A stretch of 64,000 nucleotides of DNA from Fibrobacterota bacterium (GCA_947482115.1 CANKII010000007.1:1-64000); one strand, 5' to 3'. Shown: positions 19,945-29,764, numbered from the stretch's first letter. Program-made: numbers and translations. Notes: generated by a model not told the origin, from the sequence alone.

Positions 19945-21198
19945 ATGAACCGTCCCGCAGGTTCCGGTTCGCCGCGCTGTTCTTTTTGCGGCAAGAATGC
20001 GGAGCAGGTTAAGAAGTTGATCACCGGGCCTTCGGTTCACATTTGCAATGAGTGTGTTGCGATGTGTACCGAGATTCTGACGGATGTGGATCGCAAGGTT
20101 GCCGAGTCCGTTGCCCCCGTCGTGCTTCCGGTTCCCGTCGAAATCAAAAATCATCTCGACGATTATGTCATTGGACAGGATTCCGCCAAAACGGCTTTGG
20201 CCGTAGCGGTGTACAACCATTACAAGCGCATTGCCCAAGCCAAAACCTCCGATGGAGTGGAGATTGAAAAATCCAATGTGATGTTTCTTGGGCCCACCGG
20301 ATCGGGAAAAACGCTGCTGGCACAAACCATCGCCAAGTTTCTGAAAGTTCCCTTCACCATCGTGGATGCGACCATTCTTACCGAAGCGGGCTATGTGGGC
20401 GAGGATGTGGAAAACATCATCGTGCGTTTGTTGCAGGCTGCGGACTATGATGTGGAGCAGGCGGAAAAGGGAATCGTTTATGTGGACGAGGTGGACAAAA
20501 TTTCCCGCAAGAGCGCGAATCCTTCCATCACCCGCGACGTGTCCGGTGAAGGGGTGCAACAGGGATTGTTGAAACTGCTGGAGGGAACGCTCGCAGCCGT
20601 GCCGCCGAAGGGTGGACGCAAGCATCCCGAGCAAAACCTCATCCAGATCAACACCCGCAACATTCTTTTCATTTGCGGCGGCGCTTTCGAGGGGCTTGAT
20701 AAAATTGTGGAGCGCCGCACGCGCGAAAGCGGTATCGGATTCACGGCATCCATCCTGTCCAAAAAGGATCGCGACTCCGGAATTATTCTGCGTCAGAGCG
20801 AGCCCGATGATTTGATCCAGTTCGGCCTCATTCCCGAACTCGTGGGTCGTGTGCCTGTGTTGGCGGTATTGGATGAATTGTCCCGTGACGCCATGCTGCG
20901 CATTCTTACCGAGCCGCGCAATGCATTGACGAAACAATACGCCAAGCTGTTCGAGATGGACGGGATTGTTCTCAAGTTTCAACCGGAAGCATTGGATGCG
21001 GTTGTGGAGCTTGCCCTGAAGCGTAAAACGGGTGCGCGCGGTTTGCGCGCGGTGCTGGAAAACATCCTGCAGCCCTTCATGTACAGCATGCCTTCTCGCG
21101 GTGATGTTTCTGAATGCCTGATCACTCGTGACACGGTGGAACGCGGTACAGAGCCATTGTTGGTGCTGAAGAAAGTTGCGAAGAAGAAAACAGCATAA
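19945..21198 (+). CDS. clpX: ATP-dependent Clp protease ATP-binding subunit ClpX
   Basis: A 417-residue AAA+ unfoldase. The N-terminal zinc finger uses Cys12, Cys15, Cys34 and Cys37 (CSFC...CNEC). Walker A is GPTGSGKT at 116-123 and the Walker B region reads [11 protein letters not shown]. The arginine-finger/sensor 2 area includes [10 protein letters not shown]. It unfolds substrates and feeds them to ClpP, encoded 4 nt upstream. The start at 19945 uses the purine-rich end of clpP (GAGAAAAAGG) as its ribosome site. Confidence 0.97.
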   Translation: MNRPAGSGSPRCSFCGKNAEQVKKLITGPSVHICNECVAMCTEILTDVDRKVAESVAPVVLPVPVEIKNHLDDYVIGQDSAKTALAVAVYNHYKRIAQAKTSDGVEIEKSNVMFLGPTGSGKTLLAQTIAKFLKVPFTIVDATILTEAGYVGEDVENIIVRLLQAADYDVEQAEKGIVYVDEVDKISRKSANPSITRDVSGEGVQQGLLKLLEGTLAAVPPKGGRKHPEQNLIQINTRNILFICGGAFEGLDKIVERRTRESGIGFTASILSKKDRDSGIILRQSEPDDLIQFGLIPELVGRVPVLAVLDELSRDAMLRILTEPRNALTKQYAKLFEMDGIVLKFQPEALDAVVELALKRKTGARGLRAVLENILQPFMYSMPSRGDVSECLITRDTVERGTEPLLVLKKVAKKKTA

Positions 21199-21227
21199 AC
21201 GCCGATAAATCATCAAAAGGATTTTTC

Positions 21228-22322
21228 ATGAAATCTCGAAACCTTCTACAGGTTTGTTTTCTGTTTGTTTTTATTTCCACCCTTCATGCCCAGACTTGGA
21301 CAGCCTTGACGAGTGGAACTACTGCCAACCTGTACGGAGTTTATTTTACCGATGCCAATACGGGCTATGCGGTGGGGGGTGGTATTTACAAAACCACCAA
21401 CGGAGGCACATCGTGGGCGTCCTTGAATGTGACTGCGTTTACGGGTGCGACTTTTCAGGCGGTGCAGTTTTCCAGCGCAACGGTGGGGTACGTCGTGGGA
21501 AGAAACAATTCGGGTGGCCTCATCATTAAGACCACGGATGCGGGCGTCACTTGGACGGCGCATACGGCTGGAACCCTCCAATCGCTTCGTGCAGTTTATT
21601 ATCTGAATCCCAATCACCAATATGCTTCGGGAACGGGAGGGGCTATCGTTGAATCCAATGGTGGGTCCACTTGGACAGCTCAAACAACGGGGGTGTCCCT
21701 GGTATTGAGCGGGATTTATTTCTCGGACTTCAATCATGGTTGTGCGGTGGGAAGTTTGAATACTCTCATCAAAACATCGAATGCCGGAACGACTTGGACG
21801 GCAGCCACGACTCCCTCGGGGCCCGCTAGAAGTTGGAATGCCGTGGCCTTTGGAAGCGGTTCAACGGGTTATGCCGTGGGTTCGGCGGGAGCCATTATCA
21901 AAACTATCGACAGTGGTTCCACTTGGACGGCCCAAGCCCCGCCCACTACGACTGAATTGTTCAGCGTATCCTTCGTGGATGTGAACAATGGTTATGCAGT
22001 AGGTACGCCTGTCACCTCCAGTGTGAATGTGCTTCTCAAAACCACCAACGGAGGAGCGACTTGGGTGAACCAAACGGCTCCAACGACTTTGGTGACTTTA
22101 AACGGTGTCTATGCTGTGAATGCCAATCTTGCCTATGTGGTGGGAGATGGCGGTAAAATTTTTAAAACCGGGACGGGCACGCCGATTCTGGTCAAGAATC
22201 GTTTCTCCGGCAAACGGGCAACCGCCGAAAAGCTGTTCGATCTTCGTGGAAGAAATTTATCATTGCAGAACTTATGGCACGGCAAAAAGACAATCCTGGA
22301 ATGGTCACGGCCCTTGCGTTGA
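21228..22322 (+). CDS. Secreted YCF48-like beta-propeller protein
   Basis: A 364-residue exported protein with signal peptide (FVFISTLHAQ). About seven repeats follow, of the form GYAVGGGIYKTTNGGTSW and TTDAGVTWTA, the YCF48/BNR-like blade signature that builds a propeller. It is related in repeat style to the protein at 11774. The tail KLFDLRGRNLSLQNLWHGKK looks like the first half of a T9SS sorting domain that then loses the pattern, and its last 49 bp overlap the next gene in another frame. It sits in the protease cluster, but a link to proteolysis is not shown. Confidence 0.85.
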   Translation: MKSRNLLQVCFLFVFISTLHAQTWTALTSGTTANLYGVYFTDANTGYAVGGGIYKTTNGGTSWASLNVTAFTGATFQAVQFSSATVGYVVGRNNSGGLIIKTTDAGVTWTAHTAGTLQSLRAVYYLNPNHQYASGTGGAIVESNGGSTWTAQTTGVSLVLSGIYFSDFNHGCAVGSLNTLIKTSNAGTTWTAATTPSGPARSWNAVAFGSGSTGYAVGSAGAIIKTIDSGSTWTAQAPPTTTELFSVSFVDVNNGYAVGTPVTSSVNVLLKTTNGGATWVNQTAPTTLVTLNGVYAVNANLAYVVGDGGKIFKTGTGTPILVKNRFSGKRATAEKLFDLRGRNLSLQNLWHGKKTILEWSRPLR

Positions 22323-22855
22323 CTCCTTCGGGTGCGATTACCGCACGTGTTGAATGCCTCTTGCTCTCAGGTCGCGGGCGGCTTATCCTCACCGGAAATT
22401 TGAAGGGTGAGGCCAAGGATTCCGGGCAGGTGGCGTTAAGTCTCGCCATCAGCCGCGCAAAGCGGCTTGGGATCGATCCCGCTGAATTCCAGCGCACCGA
22501 TGTTCATTTTCACATTCCCGGCGCTCCAACTAAAGACGGACCTTCGGCAGGACTGGCCATGCTTGTGGCTTTGGTTTCCGCGATGACCCGCAAGCCTGTG
22601 GATCCCGGAATTGCGTTTACCGGTGAACTTTCATTGTCGGGAAAAATCCTCGGTGTGGGCGGTATTTCGGAAAAAGTCATCGCCGCGCTTCAAGGTGGTG
22701 TGACATCGGTTTATGCCCCGACGGAATCCATTTCCGAAATGAAAAAGCTCCCGAAGAAATCCCAAAAGGGTTTTAAAATGATTCCGGCTGATTCCATTGA
22801 TTCCGTGTTGGATTTGCTCTTTGGAAAACCAAAAAAGTCCCCATCTTCGCGATAA
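22274..22855 (+). CDS. Stand-alone Lon-type serine protease domain
   Basis: A 193-residue protein that is almost entirely a Lon proteolytic (S16) domain. The Ser/Lys dyad is intact: Ser91 in KDGPSAG and Lys134 in GGISEKVIAAL. The 43-residue spacing equals that of E. coli Lon (679/722). No AAA+ module, PDZ domain or membrane segment is present, unlike Lon, LonB or YlbL-type proteins. It may work with a separate ATPase or on unfolded peptides; ClpX is encoded about 1 kb upstream. It overlaps the propeller gene by 49 bp. A start at 22301 (MVTALALTP) is also possible. The function is inferred from the domain only. Confidence 0.85.
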   Translation: MARQKDNPGMVTALALTPSGAITARVECLLLSGRGRLILTGNLKGEAKDSGQVALSLAISRAKRLGIDPAEFQRTDVHFHIPGAPTKDGPSAGLAMLVALVSAMTRKPVDPGIAFTGELSLSGKILGVGGISEKVIAALQGGVTSVYAPTESISEMKKLPKKSQKGFKMIPADSIDSVLDLLFGKPKKSPSSR

Positions 22856-23552
22856 CGCATCCGCGATTCAGTCTCGCATCCACGCTGCTTGCGGACGCGT
22901 TGGGCGTGATGCTTCCGAAATAAAGCTCATTTGGGTGAGTAAGAATCATCCGCAGGAAAGGCTTGTGGAAGCCCATGCGGCGGGTGCGCGGCTGTTTGGA
23001 GAAAACCGCGTTCAGGAAGTACTGGAAAAATTTCCTCTGCAACCTGATCCTGTCACCGGCAAGCCGTTGGATTATGAATTGCATCTCATTGGCAGTCTTC
23101 AGCGCAACAAGGTTCGCAAAGTTTTACCGCTGTGTTCCACCATCCATTCCATCGACTCACCGGAGCTTTGGGAAACAGTGAATCGTGTGGCCGAAGAATT
23201 GAATTTGAAACCCGATGTTTTTCTGCAAGTCAATACTTCGCGGGAATTACAAAAATCCGGTTTTTCTGCGGACGGATTCCTGGACGCGGTTGCGGCTCTT
23301 GCACCGGCAAATCATTTGCGCCTAGTCGGACTTATGACCATGGGACCTGCGGACGGAAATTTGGAAGCGACGCGTTCCTGCTTCCGGGAGCTGCGGGAGT
23401 TGCTGCAAACCCTTCATGAACATCCCGTGCTGGGATTGCGTTTTCCCGACGCGAAATTTCTTTCCATGGGTATGTCAGGGGATTTTGAGATCGCTGTGGA
23501 AGAAGGCGCGCATTTCCTGCGTATTGGAACCGCACTGTTTGGCGAACGTTAG
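22797..23552 (+). CDS. YggS/PROSC-family pyridoxal-phosphate homeostasis protein
   Basis: A PLP-binding protein of about 250 residues with the YggS fold. The PLP lysine is in LIWVSKNHP and the phosphate-binding end has SMGMSGDFEIAVEEGAHFLRIGTALFG, both family hallmarks. It buffers and delivers PLP in the cytoplasm. The start is uncertain: TTG at 22797 or TTG at 22821, both inside the preceding Lon-domain gene, so it is translated from an overlap. The DivIVA-domain gene follows 61 bp downstream, the same neighbourhood as in Gram-positive division clusters. Confidence 0.9.
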   Translation: MIPCWICSLENQKSPHLRDNASAIQSRIHAACGRVGRDASEIKLIWVSKNHPQERLVEAHAAGARLFGENRVQEVLEKFPLQPDPVTGKPLDYELHLIGSLQRNKVRKVLPLCSTIHSIDSPELWETVNRVAEELNLKPDVFLQVNTSRELQKSGFSADGFLDAVAALAPANHLRLVGLMTMGPADGNLEATRSCFRELRELLQTLHEHPVLGLRFPDAKFLSMGMSGDFEIAVEEGAHFLRIGTALFGER

Positions 23553-23613
23553 TCGCGATTTTCCCCCGTAAATTGCATTTTATCGGATTCAGACACCCTG
23601 TGGGAGGAATACG

Positions 23614-24069
23614 ATGACACCACTCGATATCAAGAAGCAGACATTCACCCGCAAATGGCAGGGACTCGATCCGGTTCAAGTGGAGACTTTTCTGGAAAGA
23701 GTTGCCCGGGAATTTGAGGAGTTGAACCGGCAGAACATGCAGCTTCAGGAGAAGCTTAAGGCTTCTGAAGAGCGAGTCTATCATTTCTGTCTCATTGAAA
23801 AAACATTGCAGGATACGGCAATCACTTTGCAAAAAACGCTGGAAGAAAAGCGCAGGGCGGCTGAGCAGGAAGGGGAGTTGATCCTGCAGCAGGCTCGTCA
23901 GCGGGCTGAAGAGGAATCCCGGGCCGCCCGGGAACAGGCGGCGGTGTTGCGATCCGAAATCCAGTCCTTGGAAGGCCAGCGCCGCGAATTCTTTATGAAG
24001 ATGAAGGCCTTGATTCAGGGCCAGTCCCAGACGCTCGAGGCGTTACAGCAAGGCGAGCCTGTGGCTTAG
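23614..24069 (+). CDS. DivIVA-domain coiled-coil protein
   Basis: A 151-residue protein beginning with the DivIVA signature (MTPLDIKKQTFTRKWQGLD, then VETFLERVA), followed by coiled coil to near the C-terminus (LQEKLKASEERV...AEQEGELILQQARQRAEEE). DivIVA/GpsB proteins bind curved membranes and recruit division or wall-synthesis proteins. The start is preceded by GGGAGGAA. It follows yggS. Confidence 0.88.
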   Translation: MTPLDIKKQTFTRKWQGLDPVQVETFLERVAREFEELNRQNMQLQEKLKASEERVYHFCLIEKTLQDTAITLQKTLEEKRRAAEQEGELILQQARQRAEEESRAAREQAAVLRSEIQSLEGQRREFFMKMKALIQGQSQTLEALQQGEPVA

Positions 24070-24146
24070 CCTGAATTCCAGCCTCCTCTTTTATTTTATA
24101 TTAAAGTGTGGAGAGTATCGCAAAGTTCGGGCGGAGAGAAAAGATT

Positions 24147-24293
24147 ATGGAAGCTGGAACCAAAAAAAGTTCAAAATGGCTGAAGATCATCGGCACCATA
24201 GCCGTCATCGGTCTGGTGATTGCGGTGGGACGCATTGTGTTGCGCGGATTCATGGACAAATCCGGCCCTGATGGATCTCACGAGGGCGTTTGA
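24147..24293 (+). CDS. Small single-pass membrane protein (48 aa)
   Basis: A 48-residue protein with a Lys-rich N-terminus (TKKSSKWLK), one transmembrane helix (IIGTIAVIGLVIAVGRIVL) and a short polar tail. The start has GGAGAGAAAAG upstream. Its stop overlaps the TTG start of the next gene (TTGA), so the two are coupled. No family is recognised. Confidence 0.6.
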   Translation: MEAGTKKSSKWLKIIGTIAVIGLVIAVGRIVLRGFMDKSGPDGSHEGV

Positions 24294-25234
24294 GCCTGGA
24301 GATTTGTCCTGAATCCCTGTGGGAACGCCTCTGTCAGGAGGACGCGACCTGCACCTTTTATCAAACTCCAATCTGGCATCGCATCGCCGCCCGTCATTAT
24401 CATGCGGAAAGCGCTCCTCTTCTTTTTCGGCTTGGAAATGATGGAAATACGGAAGCCTGTCTTCCGCTGTTGAAGAAGCGACGGTGGGGCCGGGATGTTT
24501 ATTTCAGTCCTTTCGGAACCTATTCGGCGCTGATCTGTTCCCGGCAACTTGCCCCCGAAGAGCTTGAAGCCATCGCCCTGAAATTAAAACGACTGAATAT
24601 TCATCTCGTTTCCTCGCCGTTTGCAAAGAATGTTGTCACGGTTGGGACGCCACTGGAAACCAAAACGCAGGTGATTGACTTGACATCCATGGATGCGGAA
24701 AATCCCATGCGTGATTGGGAACCGGATCAGCGGCGACGCGCCCTGTTGGCGCAAAAGAACGGCGTCATCGTGAAGGAAGCGACTTCTCCGGAGGAATGGA
24801 AGCGCTATTACGCCCTGTATGAAATCTCCATCCGGAGATGGGGAGAGAAGGCAACAGGGGTTTATCCAGCGTCCTTGTTCGAGGACATTCGCTGTTCGCT
24901 TTCGGGAAGTTCTTCCATGCGGCTTTGGCTCGCGGAACATAACGGTGAAATTGGAGGGGGATGCCTTGTCTTTTATCACAATGGATGGGCCATGTACTGG
25001 CATGGTGCATCAGATCAGCGATTCTTTGCATTGGGAACGACACAGTTGCTTTACCTCACCATGATTCAGGACGCCCTCAGCCGGAATTTTTCAGTATTGG
25101 ATTTGATGGGGAGTGCCGGGCTTGAAAAGCTTGAAGCTTTCAAGGGGAAATTTGGGGCCCGTACCGTGGAGTTCACATCCTCCGTCAACAGGACGGGTTT
25201 CGCGCGTTTTGCAGCTGGTTTGCTCCATCGGTAG
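24290..25234 (+). CDS. FemAB/GNAT-like acyltransferase
   Basis: A 314-residue protein resembling the FemAB/BioF2-like GNAT acyltransferases that modify peptidoglycan or surface glycans. The second half shows the acyltransferase core (LWLAEHNGEIGGGCLVFYHNG, then WAMYWHGAS, then LLYLTMIQDALSRNFSVLDLMG and KFGA near the end). The TTG start overlaps the stop of the small membrane protein. A methyltransferase gene follows after 5 nt, so the pair may act on the same cell-envelope molecule; this is inference. Confidence 0.75.
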   Translation: MSLEICPESLWERLCQEDATCTFYQTPIWHRIAARHYHAESAPLLFRLGNDGNTEACLPLLKKRRWGRDVYFSPFGTYSALICSRQLAPEELEAIALKLKRLNIHLVSSPFAKNVVTVGTPLETKTQVIDLTSMDAENPMRDWEPDQRRRALLAQKNGVIVKEATSPEEWKRYYALYEISIRRWGEKATGVYPASLFEDIRCSLSGSSSMRLWLAEHNGEIGGGCLVFYHNGWAMYWHGASDQRFFALGTTQLLYLTMIQDALSRNFSVLDLMGSAGLEKLEAFKGKFGARTVEFTSSVNRTGFARFAAGLLHR

Positions 25235-25239
25235 TCTGA

Positions 25240-26109
25240 GTGAATCCATTGCTCTCGCAACAGGAAAAAGATTGCCTGGAATCTTTCCGCAGGTATGTCC
25301 GTTCCGTTTATCACGACGAATTCGGTGTCGAAAACGAAGCGATGGAAAATTTCGTGGCGGAAGACTGGTTCTTCTGTGATGAACGACATGAGCATCGCAT
25401 TGCGGAAGTAAGGCACAGGCTTCCTGCGGCCCGGCGCATTCTCGATCTGGCTTCGGGAATGGGAACTGCGGCATTGTATGCATTATCGCAGGGGTTTGAT
25501 GCTTTTGGAATCGAACCGGATTCCCGCAAACTTCAGTTCACGCGGGAAAGGATCGATGCGGGCGGAATGTCCGCCGAATGGAGATCCCGTTTTCAACGCG
25601 CCGTGGGGGAACACCTTCCTTTTCGCAATGATTCATTTGATGTGATCCTGTCCTACCAAACACTTGAACACGTTCAGGATGAGGCGCGGGTATTGCACGA
25701 AATGCTCCGGACGATTCGATCGGGAGGTGGGCTTTATATCCGCTGTCCGGATTATCGCGGAACGTATGAAGGCCATTATCTGCTCCCTTGGCTGCCGTGG
25801 ATGCCCCGAAAACTTGCCTGGATCTATTTGCGAATGTTGGGCCGGCCGCTGGTTGGATTTGAAGGCATCCGTTATGCGACCCGGAAAGGCATCGTCAAAA
25901 CGTTGCGCAGACTGGAAAAAGGAACCCTTGGAATGCGCCTGGAAATTCTGGATTTGGACCGGGAACGTTTTTTAAGAAGGCTGGCGGAGAAGAAACTGCC
26001 CGTGTGGGGTTGGGCTTATCCATTTTGGAAAGGGTTTCGCTATGGTCGCGATCTCTTTCGCCGGGAATTACATGTGGACTTGTGGGTATTCGTCCATAAA
26101 AGACGGTAA
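25240..26109 (+). CDS. Class I SAM-dependent methyltransferase
   Basis: A 289-residue methyltransferase. Motif I is ILDLASGMGTAALYAL (about 68-83), an acidic motif II follows (FGIEPDS), and motif IV reads FDVILSYQTLEHVQD, as in methyltransferase type 11/UbiE-like proteins. The C-terminal 90 residues are rich in aromatic and basic residues. The GTG start lies 5 nt after the FemAB-like gene. It converges on dnaE with only 3 nt between the stops. The substrate is unknown. Confidence 0.8.
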   Translation: MNPLLSQQEKDCLESFRRYVRSVYHDEFGVENEAMENFVAEDWFFCDERHEHRIAEVRHRLPAARRILDLASGMGTAALYALSQGFDAFGIEPDSRKLQFTRERIDAGGMSAEWRSRFQRAVGEHLPFRNDSFDVILSYQTLEHVQDEARVLHEMLRTIRSGGGLYIRCPDYRGTYEGHYLLPWLPWMPRKLAWIYLRMLGRPLVGFEGIRYATRKGIVKTLRRLEKGTLGMRLEILDLDRERFLRRLAEKKLPVWGWAYPFWKGFRYGRDLFRRELHVDLWVFVHKRR

Positions 26110-26112
26110 TTT

Positions 26113-29100
26113 TTACGCGTAGGCCTTCGCGCTCAAACGCACATTTTCCGGTCCCGCGAATTCCATCAAACGGTTGAAGCAATCCGCATCGGGGCGGATG
26201 AGAAATTTATCGCTGAGTACGGTCATCGGTTCCGGATGCGTGGTTTCCAGATGGAAAACCAGCTGGCAGGATCCGGGATAATCTTCGCACAGGGATTGAA
26301 TCTGATTTAACGGGTCGGATTGCAAGCCGTTGCTGCGCAGCCAGATGTGAACGCTCTTGGTGAGCTTTTCCCGTGCCTCTCCCAGCGGTAGCACCTTGGA
26401 AGCGACCAGCTTGTGAATGTTGCGTTCATCATCCCATTTCAATTCTCCGCGAATCAACACCATGGAATCGATTTCCACCAGATGACGCATGCTTTCAAAC
26501 ACTTCGGCCCAAAGCACGACTTCCACCTTGCCAGTGAAATCTTCCAAATCGGCGAAGGCAAAAGTGCGGTTATCCTTGGAACTGATGCGGGTCTTCAAGC
26601 GCGTGATCATTCCGCCCAGAATGACATTGGTTCCCGGCGGAATGGATCGCAAACGATCCGGATCGAGCGGTGCGTTCACGAAGCCTTCCAATTCCGCGCG
26701 ATAAGGTTCGAGCGGATGGCCCGAGAGGTAAAGGCCCAAAACCTCTTTTTCCTTTTCCAGCATTTCATGATACGGCCACGGATCGACATTGGGGAGTGAA
26801 GGTTCATGTGATTCAGTTGCCGAACTCCCGCCTTCAAACAGGCTGACTTGGCCAAGCTCCTTATCCGCCTGCATTCCCTGAGCCCAAGACATGGCGGTTT
26901 CCACGGCGGCGAATTGCTGTGCGCGGTTGCCAGGAATTTCATCCGGCAAGGCTCCGGCGAGAACGAGAGATTCCAATGCGCGACGATTGAGAACACGGCC
27001 ATCCACACGCTTGCACAAATCGAAAATGGATTTGAAGGGTCCGCCTTTGCCGCGTTCCTCCACAATTTTTTCCACCGCTGCCATACCCACGTTTTTGATA
27101 CCGCCAAGCCCGTAGATGATCTTGCCGTTTTCAGCTTTGAAAGAAGCATTGCTGCGGTTGATGTTCGGGAAGGTGACTTCCACACCCATTTGCCGGAAGT
27201 CGTTCAACAACACGACGAGGCGCGTGGTATCCTGCATTTCTGAGTTCATGTTAGCGGCCATGAATTCTGCGGGATAATTCGCCTTGAGATAGGCGGTTTG
27301 ATAGGCGATGAAAGCGTACGCCGCAGAGTGAGACTTGTTGAAGGCGTAGCTGGAAAACGGAATAAGAACTTCCCACAAACGTTCCGCCAGCGCGGGGGCA
27401 TAACCGCGCGATTTCGCACCGTCCACAAATTGCGGCTTGAGCTCCTTCATTTTCTTTTCGTCTTTTTTACCCATGGCGCGCCGCAGCAAATCCGCGCCAC
27501 CCAAAGTGAAACCGCCCAGCACCTGAGCGATTTGCATCACCTGTTCCTGATATACGATGACGCCGTAAGTTTCGCGGAGAATGGGTTCCAAATCCTTGTG
27601 ATAGCAGTCGACTTTTTCATGTCCGTTCTTGCGGGCGATGAACTGGCCGATGAATTCCATGGGGCCTGGACGATACAACGCATTCATGGCGATCATGTCC
27701 TCAAGACAACTCGGCTTGAGTTTGCGCAAATAATCCTGCATGCCTGCGGACTCAAACTGGAACACGCCCACTGTTTGGCCGCGTCCAAGTAAGCTGTATG
27801 TTTTCGGATCTCCTTCGGGAAGATTCAACGGATCCAAATCGATTCCGTGATTCCGCTTCACCTGATCCAAAGCGTCTTGAATGACGGAAAGGTTGCGCAA
27901 TCCAAGAAAGTCCATCTTGAGCAAACCAATTCCTTCGGAATAGCGCATGTCATACTGGATCATGACCTGATCCGATCCGGGCTGCCGAAACAGCGGCGCG
28001 AAATTCACGACGGCGGTGGGAGCGATGATCACGGCGGCGGCATGCATGCCGGCCTGACGTACGAGTCCTTCCAGATTTTGTGCGAACTCCCAAAGTCGTT
28101 GATACGGTTCACCACCTGCTGCCACAGCTTGCATGACATCGGAAATGTCGGAGGCATAGGTGTGTTCGCGATTCTTGTCATTGGCGGGACGCACCAAACC
28201 TTTCGCCAGCGGAGGAATCCCTTTGTTGATGCGCTCCACTTCGCGATGATCGATGCCGAGAACGCGTGCCACATCCTTGAGCACGGCCTTGGCCTTGAGG
28301 CGTCCGTACGTCACGATTTGTGCCACCGAATCCTGTCCGTATTTTTCCACGACGTATTGAATCACGGCCTGACGGCCGCTGTCGGAAAAATCCGTGTCGA
28401 TATCGGGCATGGTCACGCGCTCGGGATTCAGAAAGCGTTCAAACAGGAGGGTGTAACGCATCGGGTCGACGTCGGTAATGCCAAGGGCATAGCTCACCAA
28501 CGAACCCACGGCGGAGCCGCGACCCGCGCCCACGGGAATGCCCCGCATTTTGGCGGCGTTAATGAAGTCCTGCACGATGAGCATGTACCCGGCCACTTCC
28601 ATGTTTTTCATGGTGTCAAGCTCAAAGCGCAATCGCGCCTGAATTTCAGGCGTGGGATCGGCATACCGTTTTTTCAATCCTTCAGTCGCGAGATGTTCGA
28701 GATAAAGATCCGCGTTCTTGAATTTTTTGGGAATGGGAAATTGGGGCTGATGCAATTTGCCGGAAGCGATGGTGACGTGACAAGCATCGGCGATGCGAAC
28801 GGTGTTTTCCAATGCGCCCGGATAATCAGCGAACAGGGTTTGCATTTCCTCGCCGGATCGCAAATAAAATTGATCGGAAGGAAAACTCTGGCGACCCGGA
28901 TCATTTAAGCGCCAACCGCCTTCAATACACAGCAAGACTTCATGTGATTCCGCGTCTTTGCGGGCAATGTAATGCACATCGTTGGCTGCCACCAATTGCC
29001 AGTTTTCCTCGCGATGTAATTTGAGGAAAAAGGCGTTCACTGATTTTTCATCAGCGAGGCCGTGTTCCTGCACGATGAGATAAACGTTTTCGCGACCGCA

Positions 29101-29610
29101 GCAGACAGTGAGAAAATCCAGCGTCTCGCGCACTTTCTTTTCCTGCCCCCGTAAAAATTGATGCCCTACTTCGCTGTCGATATTGGGCAAAAGGAAAATC
29201 AATCCCTCATGATATTTTTCGAGGGCTTCGCGATCGATACGCGGCTTCTGGTAATGCCCTTCCAGATGTCCGATGGAACACAAGGCCAGTAGATTTCGGT
29301 ATCCAGTTTCATTTTGCGCCAGCACCACGATCTGATGCCAAGCCTGTTGTCCGGGGGCATAATTTTGCTGGGTACGCTTGTCCTTTTCGGGAGCCATGTA
29401 CAGATCGCAACCGATGATGGCTTTGATCCCGGCTTTTTCTGCGGCGTAGTAGAATTCCAGCATGCCGAACATGTTGCCGTGGTCGGTAAGCGCAATGGCT
29501 GTTTGACCCATCTCTTGCGCTTTTTTGATCAATTCCCCCGTGCGTGCGGTGGAACGGAGCATGGAATACTCCGAATGCACATGCAGGTGGACAAATGGGA
29601 CCTTGGACAT
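26113..29610 (-). CDS. dnaE: DNA polymerase III alpha subunit
   Basis: The 1165-residue replicative DNA polymerase. The N-terminal PHP domain (FVHLHVHSEYSMLRS, then TDHGNM) is followed by the Pol III palm with catalytic acidic motif PDIDTDFSD (about 400-408). Next come the fingers, the tandem helix-hairpin-helix region (FNKSHSAAYAFIAYQTAYLK) and an OB fold near residue 1010 (VILGGMITRLKTRISSKDN). Length equals DnaE1 enzymes. The gene is alone on the minus strand here. Confidence 0.98.
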   Translation of the reverse strand: MSKVPFVHLHVHSEYSMLRSTARTGELIKKAQEMGQTAIALTDHGNMFGMLEFYYAAEKAGIKAIIGCDLYMAPEKDKRTQQNYAPGQQAWHQIVVLAQNETGYRNLLALCSIGHLEGHYQKPRIDREALEKYHEGLIFLLPNIDSEVGHQFLRGQEKKVRETLDFLTVCCGRENVYLIVQEHGLADEKSVNAFFLKLHREENWQLVAANDVHYIARKDAESHEVLLCIEGGWRLNDPGRQSFPSDQFYLRSGEEMQTLFADYPGALENTVRIADACHVTIASGKLHQPQFPIPKKFKNADLYLEHLATEGLKKRYADPTPEIQARLRFELDTMKNMEVAGYMLIVQDFINAAKMRGIPVGAGRGSAVGSLVSYALGITDVDPMRYTLLFERFLNPERVTMPDIDTDFSDSGRQAVIQYVVEKYGQDSVAQIVTYGRLKAKAVLKDVARVLGIDHREVERINKGIPPLAKGLVRPANDKNREHTYASDISDVMQAVAAGGEPYQRLWEFAQNLEGLVRQAGMHAAAVIIAPTAVVNFAPLFRQPGSDQVMIQYDMRYSEGIGLLKMDFLGLRNLSVIQDALDQVKRNHGIDLDPLNLPEGDPKTYSLLGRGQTVGVFQFESAGMQDYLRKLKPSCLEDMIAMNALYRPGPMEFIGQFIARKNGHEKVDCYHKDLEPILRETYGVIVYQEQVMQIAQVLGGFTLGGADLLRRAMGKKDEKKMKELKPQFVDGAKSRGYAPALAERLWEVLIPFSSYAFNKSHSAAYAFIAYQTAYLKANYPAEFMAANMNSEMQDTTRLVVLLNDFRQMGVEVTFPNINRSNASFKAENGKIIYGLGGIKNVGMAAVEKIVEERGKGGPFKSIFDLCKRVDGRVLNRRALESLVLAGALPDEIPGNRAQQFAAVETAMSWAQGMQADKELGQVSLFEGGSSATESHEPSLPNVDPWPYHEMLEKEKEVLGLYLSGHPLEPYRAELEGFVNAPLDPDRLRSIPPGTNVILGGMITRLKTRISSKDNRTFAFADLEDFTGKVEVVLWAEVFESMRHLVEIDSMVLIRGELKWDDERNIHKLVASKVLPLGEAREKLTKSVHIWLRSNGLQSDPLNQIQSLCEDYPGSCQLVFHLETTHPEPMTVLSDKFLIRPDADCFNRLMEFAGPENVRLSAKAYA

Positions 29611-29764
29611 GAAACCTTTTAGGCTGAAAATGGCTGGAAAAGACTTTCGTAACCTAGCATTCCCGGCGGGATTTCAGCAAGCCGAACGGGCAGGAAATGG
29701 GATAGTGGACTTGCCCACCGATTTTTACAATTACCCAACCCAAAACCCGGAAAAGGAAAATCCC

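Noticed and set aside
27847-28908. 353-codon plus-strand frame opposite dnaE
   Set aside because: It is antisense to the conserved polymerase core and is His-rich only because of the complementary codons.
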